Positions 8,864-16,219 of a DNA stretch of 16,816 nucleotides are shown here, piece by piece. The stretch is from assembly GCA_037441775.1 (NCBI GenBank), contig JBBIRO010000053.1, positions 1 through 16,816 of the forward strand, in the 5' to 3' direction. This DNA is from CAMTWB01 sp037441775 (GTDB lineage Bacteria; Desulfobacterota; Syntrophia; Syntrophales; CAMTWB01). A program made the translations under genes and the position numbers. Every line of letters starts with the position of its first letter. Position 1 is the stretch's first letter. Below the pieces are notes generated by a model, which had not been told where the DNA came from, searched no databases, and was given only the letters and a program-made list of their open reading frames with translations.

Positions 8864-8925
8864 AAAAAAACGACTTTCCGTCCAGGATGTCCATTATCTA
8901 TATTAATGGACATCCTGGAGAGGAA
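8864..8925 (-). terminator. Strong intercistronic hairpin with T-run between TAXI binding protein and permease
   Basis: Arms 8881-8896 and 8904-8919 are a perfect 16-base inverted repeat (TCCAGGATGTCCATTA and its complement) around a 7-base loop. Past a small internal loop, TTCC 8876-8879 and GGAA 8922-8925 add four pairs. Read on the minus strand, the stem is followed after 5 bases by seven T (8864-8870). It lies between the stop of the binding-protein gene and the start of the permease gene. It can act as a partial intrinsic terminator or as an mRNA-stabilising 3' end, giving more binding protein than permease. The T-run is slightly displaced from the stem, so full termination is not certain. 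Confidence 0.7.
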
Positions 8926-8969
8926 TGAACTCCGTTTCACTAGTTTGAGTTGTTTCTCGGGCGCCTGAC

Positions 8970-10184
8970 TTACTTTATCCTGACCTTAAATACGGGAATA
9001 TCCTTGATCTGTCTGTTCCAGAAGTCCTCCCATTCTTTATTGTCATGGGCGATCTTGATCTTTTTTTCAGCGGCGGCGGCGGTGGATATTTTCCAGGCAT
9101 CGACGTATCTGGTCATTAATTTTTGTGCTTCCAGGTTCCAAAGATCATCGGCAGCCGTCCACCGGCCGATCTCCTTCAAATATCTGACCGCCCCTTCATG
9201 GATTGGAACAGGGGAAAAATTCAAATACTCCCTGAAAGTACCTATCGACATTCTTGGACAAATATCATGGGCATCCTTGTATGCTTCAAAATTCTGATCC
9301 CACCATTTGACGAGCTGATACACCAGTTCGGGATCGGTCTGGGCTGTTGCCGCATATACGAAATTTGACAGCCAACCCTCCCGGCCAATGGCAGACTTCA
9401 CACCCAGTCCCATTTTGGCTGGAATGGCCGTGGGCCGCCATTTGATCACCTCGGCCCAGCCTTTTTTATCAGTGACCGGTTTATCAAGCCAACGAAGCCC
9501 CTGGGGATGCGCCTCGATCTCATGGGTCACCGCGCTAATGGTGGCAACCATAGCTATGTCCGCTTTGCCTTCGGCGATGCTTTTCACGTTGGCTGCGTAA
9601 CTTCCCAGGGGAACATAGACAATATTTTTCATCAAATCCTCTCTCTCCAGGATTCCCAGAAAGGCAGGAAGCGCCTTCTCCACCCAGATCACCATGGATC
9701 CGGAAGAGGTATTAGCCGCCACTCTGACTTTTTTCCCGGCTTCCACCAACCTCCTTATGTCATAAATGGTCTTCAGCTCCGAGTCGCCCCTGACGGCCCA
9801 GCCCCAGGGAGTATCGACATGATGCCAGAGAACTCTCAGATCTCCCTTTGGCGCTGATACGTATGCTTCGTCCCCTTGCATATACACAGTAATCTCAGTC
9901 ATGGTGACGGAACTGATGGTCAACTCCCCGCTAAGGAGGCGGCGCATTCTTGAACCTTCGGAGCCCTCGGGGATAACCCTTACTTTGACCCCGGTCATTT
10001 TTTCCATGATTGCCCCCCAGGCCGTCGCCGAGGCATGGGTAGCCGCTCCCACCGCCGGTGTTCCCACGGGCAATGCGACCGGCCATCTCCAAGCCTGCGC
10101 TGCAGCGTGGGGGATAGAAATAATTAGGATAGCTATAAACGTTATGGACGAAAACACCGCCTGCCTTTTCCATTTCTTAGTCAT
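8970..10184 (-). CDS. TAXI-family TRAP transporter solute-binding protein
   Basis: A 404-residue periplasmic binding protein. It has a signal peptide: basic MTKKWKRQ, a hydrophobic stretch at about 9-24, and an AAAQA cleavage region near residue 29-31. The mature part shows the TAXI pattern: early GTPAVGAATHASATAWG, then MTGVKVRVIPEGSEGSRMRRLLSGE, WGWAVRGDSELKTIYDIR, and VRVAANTSSGS. It captures the solute and delivers it to the fused TRAP permease encoded next. It is longer than the usual TAXI protein (roughly 320-340 residues), the extra part being a charged C-terminal region after about residue 330. The ATG start has an excellent AGGAGGTGA site a few bases upstream, which fits strong expression. 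It is the first gene of the apparent catabolic operon. The solute cannot be read from the sequence; the downstream enzymes make a C4 hydroxy acid or precursor plausible. Confidence 0.9.
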   Translation of the reverse strand: MTKKWKRQAVFSSITFIAILIISIPHAAAQAWRWPVALPVGTPAVGAATHASATAWGAIMEKMTGVKVRVIPEGSEGSRMRRLLSGELTISSVTMTEITVYMQGDEAYVSAPKGDLRVLWHHVDTPWGWAVRGDSELKTIYDIRRLVEAGKKVRVAANTSSGSMVIWVEKALPAFLGILEREDLMKNIVYVPLGSYAANVKSIAEGKADIAMVATISAVTHEIEAHPQGLRWLDKPVTDKKGWAEVIKWRPTAIPAKMGLGVKSAIGREGWLSNFVYAATAQTDPELVYQLVKWWDQNFEAYKDAHDICPRMSIGTFREYLNFSPVPIHEGAVRYLKEIGRWTAADDLWNLEAQKLMTRYVDAWKISTAAAAEKKIKIAHDNKEWEDFWNRQIKDIPVFKVRIK

Positions 10185-10254
10185 ACGTCACCTCCTGATT
10201 TGATGATATCCTCGTGTTTTTTATGTTAACGAGGGAACCATGCATTTTTAAGCG

Positions 10255-10295
10255 GTTCTGGATACCTGCTCTTGCCGGTATGACGGGCCGGGTGA
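10255..10295. repeat. REP-like palindromic element
   Basis: ATACCTGC 10262-10269 and GCCGGTAT 10274-10281 pair at 7 of 8 positions around TCTT. The surroundings TTCTGGAT and ATGACGGG match the general form of the widespread short intergenic palindrome seen in many proteobacterial genomes (TGGATTCC, loop, GGAATGACG). This copy is degenerate. Identification rests on remembered family shape; other copies in the genome would confirm it. Confidence 0.45.
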
Positions 10296-10303
10296 CATTC
10301 GAC

Positions 10304-10329
10304 TAGGGCGGTAAAATGATAGGGCGGTA
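10304..10329. repeat. Tandem direct repeat TAGGGCGGTA x2
   Basis: The ten bases TAGGGCGGTA occur at 10304-10313 and exactly again at 10320-10329, a 16-base period. A related TAGGGC follows at 10364. They lie upstream of the TRAP operon, so they could be a regulator-binding pair, or simply part of the repeat debris of this gap. Confidence 0.55.
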
Positions 10330-10399
10330 GAAGCCCGGCTTCCCCATTTTGCCATTTCGACAGTAGGGCAAAATCTGCGGTCAATTTGTTACGAAAAGC

Positions 10400-10426
10400 A
10401 GATTTCTCGCTTCGTTCGAAATGATA
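10400..10426. repeat. Second REP-like palindromic fragment
   Basis: The stretch contains ATTTC 10402-10406 and GAAAT 10418-10422 flanking TCGCTTCGTTC. This shape (AGATTTCTCGCTTCG, then TCGAAATGA) recurs between genes in many anaerobic proteobacterial genomes, from memory. The stem is short, so it is called with low confidence. Confidence 0.35.
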
Positions 10427-10623
10427 TGAATATTAGATTTGTATATCGTCGCGGAAAATGAACCGTTGTCCAGAGCTCTCTTTCCATTAGCGAACGCGAT
10501 AAAGTGACCGGATACAAATAAAAATTGGTGTACCTGGATTATATATTTAGCGCAGATTCTCAGATAACGACTCTCCAGGCAATATAGAATAATTACTAGG
10601 GTTATACCAGGGCAATTCTTATA

Positions 10624-11526
10624 CTATGACAGCGACATCAGGAAAGATCGGAGATTTGATTTCTTGCAGTTAATACCTAATTTCTTTCTAATGCTGTTGC
10701 GATGAAAATCGATTGCGCCGGCGGATACATTTAAGAATTCAGCGATATCCTTAGTAGTCCTTCCTTCTTTGACGAGATTGGCCACTTGGAATTCCTTGGG
10801 CGTGAGGTTAAAGCAGTTCAACGTGAGATTACGCAGGAAGGGTGAAATTATGTTCTTCAAATTAGATTCAATGGTATTGATGCGGATGATCTGTTCGGTA
10901 GTCAGTCCGCTTTTTTTAAGCTCTTCGATATAGGGCATTATTATTTCCCGAATATTCGACAATATGTTTCTCTCCAGCTCTCTCTTATCTTCTTCTCGCT
11001 GCTTCAGCAAAACCCTAAGGGCGGCATTAGACTCAGCCAAGGAACTGGATTTAATCTCCAGCTCCCGGTCTTTTTCCCTCAAGCTCTCCTCGGCCAATTT
11101 GCGCTTGGTGACATCCCGCGCCAAACATCTGAATCCCAAGGGGTTTCCGGCCTGGTCCTCAATCAACGAGGCAGACATTTCCCGGAACATGCGGCAGCCG
11201 TCTTTCTTGATAATCTGATAATCAAAGACCTCCGCAGATTTGCCGGTACGGTATATGGCATTGAAGATATGATATATTCGCTTGACGTCCTCCGGGGAAA
11301 CATACCGGCGGTAATTCATCCCCAAGAGTTCCTCGGGACTATAGCCAAGCATTTCCTGCGCTGCCCGGTTAAAAAAGGTTAGATTCCCAGCGATATCCAA
11401 TTCGAGGTAAGCTTCTTCAATGCCTTCCAGGATGGTTCGATACTTTTCCAAACTGGCCGTAAGCTCTTCCTTTATGCGCAGGTGGTCATGCTGCAGATCA
11501 TTCAATTCCTTTATTTGCCCAGGCAT
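10624..11526 (-). CDS. PAS domain - LuxR-type HTH transcriptional regulator
   Basis: About 300 residues from the chosen start. From that start, an N-terminal helical segment is followed by a PAS sensor domain at about 25-140 (YRTILEGIEEAYLELD, then FNRAAQEMLGYSPEELLG, ending ARDVTKRK). Next come a coiled coil to about 190 and a GerE/LuxR DNA-binding domain at the C-terminus (NLTPKEFQVANLVKEGRTT, DIAEFLNVSAGAIDFHR, IRKKLGI). There is no receiver domain and no membrane segment, so it senses a cytoplasmic ligand or redox state through PAS and binds DNA directly. The frame is open to a TTG at 11583, but only the ATG at 11526 has a fair ribosome site (GAAGGGG, 9 bases), so that start is used; GTG 11544 is another option. 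The gene lies upstream of the TRAP operon on the same strand and diverges from mqnEA; similar genes often neighbour TAXI-TRAP transporters, so control of the operon is a reasonable inference. Confidence 0.85.
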   Translation of the reverse strand: MPGQIKELNDLQHDHLRIKEELTASLEKYRTILEGIEEAYLELDIAGNLTFFNRAAQEMLGYSPEELLGMNYRRYVSPEDVKRIYHIFNAIYRTGKSAEVFDYQIIKKDGCRMFREMSASLIEDQAGNPLGFRCLARDVTKRKLAEESLREKDRELEIKSSSLAESNAALRVLLKQREEDKRELERNILSNIREIIMPYIEELKKSGLTTEQIIRINTIESNLKNIISPFLRNLTLNCFNLTPKEFQVANLVKEGRTTKDIAEFLNVSAGAIDFHRNSIRKKLGINCKKSNLRSFLMSLS

Positions 11527-11875
11527 TTCAGCAAACCCCTTCACCCATGATTTTGAAGATTCCCATACTGATATGCCTGCCAATGCTGCTGGTGTCTTTT
11601 TTTTGTTAAATCATTGCTTTTGATGGTGGTAAGTATAGGAGGGCTGTTTTTGCTTGTCAAGGGATCATTTACGTCGGAACTGGGGACTGACGATGCTGCT
11701 TGTGGTAAGTGAGATGGATCGGTTACGGCTTATAAGAGAAAAAGGACAAGCGTCGCGCCCATGAATTTGTCGCATTAGCCTCCGCCGCCAGATTCATAAC
11801 TTCTTGACGTCGCGTCCCTGCTGTGTAATAGGTTTCCCTGCCGCCGTTATTACTCCTTAGGCGAGTCCACCTGAG
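11527..11875. other. Divergent intergenic region between PAS-LuxR gene and mqnEA
   Basis: About 350 bases without a credible gene. It holds the minus-strand promoter at 11632-11660, the leader of the regulator, and the upstream region of mqnEA. On the plus strand only weak promoter candidates are visible, for example TTGACG 11804-11809 with a poor -10 seventeen bases on, and an isolated TATAAG near 11731. No clear terminator or riboswitch was seen. Confidence 0.6.
11632..11660 (-). promoter_or_regulatory. Near-consensus sigma-70 promoter for the PAS-LuxR gene
   Basis: Read on the minus strand, TTGACA (11660-11655) is followed after exactly 17 bases by TATACT (11637-11632): 6 of 6 and 5 of 6 consensus matches with ideal spacing. 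The start of transcription should fall near 11625, which leaves a leader of about 40 bases to TTG 11583 or about 100 bases to ATG 11526. It points only into the regulator gene. Confidence 0.8.
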
Positions 11876-13729
11876 TTGACCGTTGTGCAGATAACCTTTC
11901 GCGACCGCAAACTTTTGCCCTTGTGGGACAAGATAGTCAATAGAGAGCGTCTGAGTATAAAAGACGGCCTTGCCCTCTATCAATCGGACGATTTGATAGC
12001 CCTGGGCCGGATGGCCGATGAGGTCAACTATCGGCTAAATGGCGATGCGGTATATTTCTCCCTCAATCAAAAGATCGAGCCGACCAATATTTGCCTTCTT
12101 AGGTGCCGGTTCTGTGCCTTTTCCGTCCGGCCGGATGATCCCCGGGCTTACGAACTTTCCATTCTCGATATCCTGGGGAAAATATCTCCCGCTGTCCGGG
12201 AGGTTCATATTACCGGGGCGCTCCATCCAGGGCTTCCCTGGAGTTATTACCTTGATCTTGTTGCCGGAATACGGGAAAGTTTCCCCCAGGTGGGGATCAA
12301 GGCCTTTACAGCGGTGGAGATCGATTACTTCCACAGGCGCTTCGGAATCCCCCTGAAGCAGGTGCTGGCCCAGTTGAAGGCCGCAGGCCTTGACAGCCTG
12401 CCCGGAGGCGGGGCGGAGATATTCTCCGAACGGATAAGACGGAGGCTGTGCCCCCGGAAAATAGGGGCCAAAAGATGGCTGGCGATCCACCGTACCGCTC
12501 ACCTAATGTCCATCCCCACCAATGCCACCATGCTCTATGGTCATATTGAAACCTTGGAAGAACGGCTTGAGCACTTGAGGCTCTTGAGGGAGCTTCAGGA
12601 TGAAACAGGGGGCTTTTTTTCCTTCATTCCCCTGCCTTTTCAGCCGGCGGACTTGGGCATCACCGCCGGCAACCGGGCCTCCACGGGTGTCGATGACCTC
12701 AAGACCATCGCCGTATCAAGGCTCATGCTGGACAATTTTCCCCATATCAAGGCCTATTGGGTGATGCTGACCCCGGAAGGGGCATCCATTGGCCTTCATT
12801 TCGGCGCCGATGACCTGGATGGAACGGTGGGAGGGGAACGGATTGCCCATGACGCGGGCGCCTTAACCCCGCAAATGCTTGCCCGGAAAAACCTGGTCGG
12901 CATGATCGGCGAGGCCGGCCGGATCGCCGTCGAAAGAAATGTCTGCTACAGTCCCATTAAGGTGGAGGGGCCTCCCGTTATAATCGGCAAGATCCCCTAC
13001 CTAAACTCGGTTCCATTTTATCACCACTTTCCCCGCAAACCCTTTCCGCTCTTACCGATCGCGCCACGCCACCTGGGCAATCTGCTGCGCGAGGGACAAA
13101 TAGCAGGGGGCCTTTTTTCCCTTTTGGACTATCTGGACCGCGAAGAAAGCCTCACGCTGCTTGACTATTGCATTGCCTCGCCTAAAGAGGTGGGAAGCGT
13201 GCTGTTGTTTTCGCAATACACCTGGGCTAACCTGGATGGAAAACGGATAGGGATAACAGACGATACGGCAACCTCAGTTGCGTTACTCCAGGTTTTGCTC
13301 AATAATCGGCATCAAATCAAGGCTGAACTTGAGCGTATGAATCCCCGTGAGAAACACTGCAACCGTTTTCAAGCGGTGCTCCTGATAGGCGACGAGGCGC
13401 TCAAAAGAAAAAAAACCGGCTTCCCTGGTTTCCCTTTAGTCTGTGATCTGGCTGTCCAATGGCATGATTGGCAAGGGCTTCCCTTCGTCTTCGCAGTATG
13501 GGCCATCAGAAAGGACGTCCCGCCGGAAACCAGGGAACTACTCAGGAGGGCGATCGAAGAATCTCTTTGCCAGGCGGAAGGAGAACTGGGAGAGCTGGCA
13601 GCAATCTACGGCCCGAGGCTCGGCCTTTCACCATCTGAAGCCGCTGCCTATCTAGATGCCTTTCAGTACCGGCTGGGGGACAGGGAAAAGAAAGCTATCG
13701 GAGTTTTTCGGGGGCTTTTGAATGTTTGA
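11876..13729 (+). CDS. mqnEA: Fused aminofutalosine synthase MqnE and chorismate dehydratase MqnA
   Basis: A 617-residue protein carrying two consecutive steps of futalosine menaquinone synthesis. Residues 1-362 are the radical SAM enzyme MqnE: the cluster cysteines are C73, C77 and C80 in EPTNICLLRCRFCAF, followed by IKAFTAVEIDYF, LPGGGAEIFSERIR, and GLHFGADDLDGT. MqnE joins 3-[(1-carboxyvinyl)oxy]benzoate to SAM-derived adenosine to give aminofutalosine. From about residue 368 the chain continues as MqnA, which makes that benzoate from chorismate: VIIGKIPYLNSVPFY, TDDTATSVALLQVLL (461-475), LLIGDEAL (502-509), and GLPFVFAVWAIR (534-545). Both halves look complete; the linker is only a few residues and there is no frameshift or stop. 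The start is TTG 11876 (weak AGGCGAG upstream), as the frame closes at 11858; GTG 11885 is possible. It overlaps mqnC by 8 bases, so translation is probably coupled. Confidence 0.93.
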   Translation: MTVVQITFRDRKLLPLWDKIVNRERLSIKDGLALYQSDDLIALGRMADEVNYRLNGDAVYFSLNQKIEPTNICLLRCRFCAFSVRPDDPRAYELSILDILGKISPAVREVHITGALHPGLPWSYYLDLVAGIRESFPQVGIKAFTAVEIDYFHRRFGIPLKQVLAQLKAAGLDSLPGGGAEIFSERIRRRLCPRKIGAKRWLAIHRTAHLMSIPTNATMLYGHIETLEERLEHLRLLRELQDETGGFFSFIPLPFQPADLGITAGNRASTGVDDLKTIAVSRLMLDNFPHIKAYWVMLTPEGASIGLHFGADDLDGTVGGERIAHDAGALTPQMLARKNLVGMIGEAGRIAVERNVCYSPIKVEGPPVIIGKIPYLNSVPFYHHFPRKPFPLLPIAPRHLGNLLREGQIAGGLFSLLDYLDREESLTLLDYCIASPKEVGSVLLFSQYTWANLDGKRIGITDDTATSVALLQVLLNNRHQIKAELERMNPREKHCNRFQAVLLIGDEALKRKKTGFPGFPLVCDLAVQWHDWQGLPFVFAVWAIRKDVPPETRELLRRAIEESLCQAEGELGELAAIYGPRLGLSPSEAAAYLDAFQYRLGDREKKAIGVFRGLLNV

Positions 13730-14825
13730 CGATGCAAGAAGTATAAATCCTCTTTGCGAGCGGATTTCGCCCAAGGAGGGATTGGCCCTCCTGAAAGACG
13801 CCCCCCTGCTTGGGCTGGCCGAGAAGGCAAATGAAATCCGTCACCAGAAAAACAAGGGCAACGCGGTAACTTTTGTCGTTGATACCAACCCCAACTACAC
13901 CAATATCTGTATTATGGAATGCTCTTTTTGCGCTTTTTACCGGAAGTCCAGCGCGCCTGACGCATATGTTCGTCCCATTGATGAGATGATAGCAGCCTTC
14001 AGACAGGCAAATGAGCGGGGCGCAACCACTATTCTGCTCCAGGGAGGAGTAAATCCAGAACTGCCTTTATCCTACTATCTGGATCTGGTCCGCCGCACCG
14101 TCGCGGAGGTGCCGGCAGTTCACCCCCACTTCTTTTCTCCGCCGGAGATCATGGGCATGTCGAACTCGTCAGGCCGGACCCTCGAAGAGGTGCTTAATCT
14201 GCTCTGGGAAGCCGGATTGCGGAGCATACCCGGGGGCGGAGCGGAAATTCTTTCCGAGCGGGTCAAGTCAATAGTAAGCCCCCGCAAGTGTACCGCCGCC
14301 CAATGGCTTACGGTGATGCGCTTGGCCCATAGGGTGGGATTTAAAACCACCGCAACCATGATGTTCGGCCATCTGGAAAAAAACGAAGACATAATCACCC
14401 ACCTGGAGGCGATAAGAACATTACAGGATGAATATGCCGGTTTTACCGCCTTTATACCCTGGAGTTTTAAACCGGCCAACTCCCCGCTGGGGGAAGAGAC
14501 CGGTCGAAATCCCCAGGCCATTGCCTATCTGCGGCTCATTGCTCTAGCGAGGATATATCTGGACAACTTCCCACATATCCAGGCCTCTCCCTTTTCGGAG
14601 GGGAAAAATATCGGTCAGATAGCCCTCCATTTCGGAGCCGACGATTTCGGCGGCACCCTCCTGGAGGAAAATGTACACCGGGCGGCAGGCTACGTGAATT
14701 TGGGGGGGCCTGAGGAATCCATAGCCCTGATCCAAGCGGCTGGTTTTGACGCAGCCCAGCGCGATACAACCTACCGGATCCTCCGGTTGTTTCCCCGTTG
14801 TTTAGGCCAAGAACAGGTTGACTAA
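13722..14825 (+). CDS. mqnC: Cyclic dehypoxanthinylfutalosine synthase MqnC (radical SAM)
   Basis: A 367-residue radical SAM enzyme that cyclises dehypoxanthinylfutalosine in the futalosine menaquinone pathway. The [4Fe-4S] cysteines are C63, C67 and C70 within NYTNICIMECSFCAFYR, the MqnC form of the motif. Further family marks are TTILLQGGVNPELPLSYY, HPHFFSPPEI (135-142 region, where MqnE has KAFTAVEI), IPGGGAEILSERV, and HFGADDFGGTLLEENVHRAAG split near residues 303-323. Length is normal. The ATG lies inside the end of mqnEA (8-base overlap). The two genes form one transcription unit with serS 55 bases downstream. It acts two steps after MqnE; the nucleosidase step between them and MqnD are not in this window. 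Confidence 0.94.
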   Translation: MFDDARSINPLCERISPKEGLALLKDAPLLGLAEKANEIRHQKNKGNAVTFVVDTNPNYTNICIMECSFCAFYRKSSAPDAYVRPIDEMIAAFRQANERGATTILLQGGVNPELPLSYYLDLVRRTVAEVPAVHPHFFSPPEIMGMSNSSGRTLEEVLNLLWEAGLRSIPGGGAEILSERVKSIVSPRKCTAAQWLTVMRLAHRVGFKTTATMMFGHLEKNEDIITHLEAIRTLQDEYAGFTAFIPWSFKPANSPLGEETGRNPQAIAYLRLIALARIYLDNFPHIQASPFSEGKNIGQIALHFGADDFGGTLLEENVHRAAGYVNLGGPEESIALIQAAGFDAAQRDTTYRILRLFPRCLGQEQVD

Positions 14826-14880
14826 GAGGATCTAAGGTGTTAAAAAAACCAACCGTTTTCCAACGCTCGCGGAGATTTTC

Positions 14881-16188
14881 ATGCTGGATATTAAATACAT
14901 AAGGCAAAATATCGACCTCCTGAAGCAGAAGCTTCAGGAGCGTGGCCAGGCTATCGATCTGAACCCTTTTCTTAGCCGGGAGGAAGAGCGGCGGCTCATT
15001 CTTAAACAGGTAGAAAGTCTGCGCAGCCAAAAAAATGGCTTCAGCCGCGAAATCGGTGAACGCAAAAAACGGGGAGAGGATGCAGCAATATTAATGGCCG
15101 AAATGGCCCGGGTGTCCGCTGACATCAGCCGGTTGGAGATGGAGCTCAAAAAGGTCGAGGATGAACTTACGGAAATTACTATGACCATCCCTAACCTGCC
15201 CCATGAATCAGTTGTAGTCGGCAGGGGAGCCGAGGACAATCCCGTCGTTCGAACCTGGGGAGAAAAGCCGGTCTTTGATTTTACACCCAAGCCGCACTGG
15301 GATTTAGGAGAGGATTTGGGTATCCTGGATTTTCCTCGGGGAGCCAAGATTACTGGGGCCCGGTTTACCCTCTACCGGGGAATGGGAGCCCGGATGGAGC
15401 GGGCGCTCATTAATTTCATGCTGGACTTACACACGGCCGAGCACGGTTATCTGGAAATATTGCCACCTTTTATCGTCAATCGGGAGAGCATGACGGGAAC
15501 CGGGCAGTTGCCGAAATTTGAAGCCGATCTATTTGCTCTAAACGGAACGGATTACTTCCTCATCCCCACCGCGGAAGTGCCGGTGACCAATATCCACCGG
15601 GGAGAGATTCTTGCTGAGGAGGAGCTGACGATAAAGTACGCTGCCTATTCCGCCTGCTTCCGCTCCGAGGCTGGATCCTACGGCAAGGATACCCGGGGGC
15701 TGATCAGGCAGCACCAGTTTAACAAGGTGGAGTTGGTTAAATTTAGCCGACCGGAAGATTCCGCTGCTGAATTAGAGAAGCTCACGGCCAACGCCGAAGA
15801 GGTGCTTAAGCGGTTAAATCTCCACTACCGAGTGGTTTCCCTCTGCTCAGCCGATTTAGGCTTTTCCGCTGCCAAGACCTACGATTTAGAGGTATGGCTA
15901 CCCGCTCAAGGAGTATATCGGGAGATATCATCCTGCAGTAATTTCAGCGATTTCCAGGCACGGCGAGCGGCGATAAGATTTCGTCGGACGATTGGCGGCA
16001 AGGTGGAGTATCTCCATACTTTAAACGGCTCTGGTCTCGCGGTGGGCAGGACACTGGTGGCCATTCTGGAAAATTACCAACAAGCCGATGGATCGGTGCT
16101 GATCCCGGATGTTCTGCGGCCTTATTTTGGCAGGGAAGGTATTGTGGAAATCCGCAAGCCCGTTTCGGAGAAAAGGCAGAAGCTCTAA
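14881..16188 (+). CDS. serS: Seryl-tRNA synthetase
   Basis: A 435-residue class II aminoacyl-tRNA synthetase that charges tRNA-Ser with serine. The N-terminal arm (about 30-100) is a charged antiparallel coiled coil that holds the long variable arm of tRNA-Ser. In the core, TAEVPVTN (230-237) binds serine, motif 2 is FRSEAGSYGKDTRG with RQHQFNKVE (260-284), and motif 3 is LNGSGLAVGRTLVAILENYQ (381-400). Length and motifs are those of the normal bacterial enzyme. The ATG has GGAG 7 bases upstream. The 55-base gap after mqnC has no terminator, so read-through from the mqn genes is likely. A tRNA-Ser gene follows 74 bases downstream. Confidence 0.97.
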   Translation: MLDIKYIRQNIDLLKQKLQERGQAIDLNPFLSREEERRLILKQVESLRSQKNGFSREIGERKKRGEDAAILMAEMARVSADISRLEMELKKVEDELTEITMTIPNLPHESVVVGRGAEDNPVVRTWGEKPVFDFTPKPHWDLGEDLGILDFPRGAKITGARFTLYRGMGARMERALINFMLDLHTAEHGYLEILPPFIVNRESMTGTGQLPKFEADLFALNGTDYFLIPTAEVPVTNIHRGEILAEEELTIKYAAYSACFRSEAGSYGKDTRGLIRQHQFNKVELVKFSRPEDSAAELEKLTANAEEVLKRLNLHYRVVSLCSADLGFSAAKTYDLEVWLPAQGVYREISSCSNFSDFQARRAAIRFRRTIGGKVEYLHTLNGSGLAVGRTLVAILENYQQADGSVLIPDVLRPYFGREGIVEIRKPVSEKRQKL

Positions 16189-16219
16189 CAGGCAGATATT
16201 CGCCTAATGCGGAAAGAAA

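Larger units (their letters stand above)
10185..10623. other. Non-coding gap with repeat debris upstream of the TRAP operon
   Basis: No credible gene is seen in these 439 bases between the PAS-LuxR gene and the TAXI binding-protein gene, both on the minus strand. The stretch must hold the operon promoter, but I could not find a convincing -35/-10 pair on the minus strand. Close to the binding-protein gene, CCTCGT 10210-10215 and ACGAGG 10229-10234 can form a small leader hairpin. Farther up are two REP-like palindromes, a tandem repeat (listed separately), and an inverted repeat ATTTTGCC 10346-10353 / GGCAAAAT 10367-10374. Confidence 0.6.

Noticed and set aside
11804..11832. TTGACG-17-AATAGG as promoter of mqnEA
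   Set aside because: The -10 matches only about half of the consensus; not strong enough to list as a feature.
11723..11983. Minus-strand open frame of 86 codons between the regulator and mqnEA
   Set aside because: Overlaps the N-terminus of the MqnE domain in the opposite direction and shows no motif or ribosome site worth calling.
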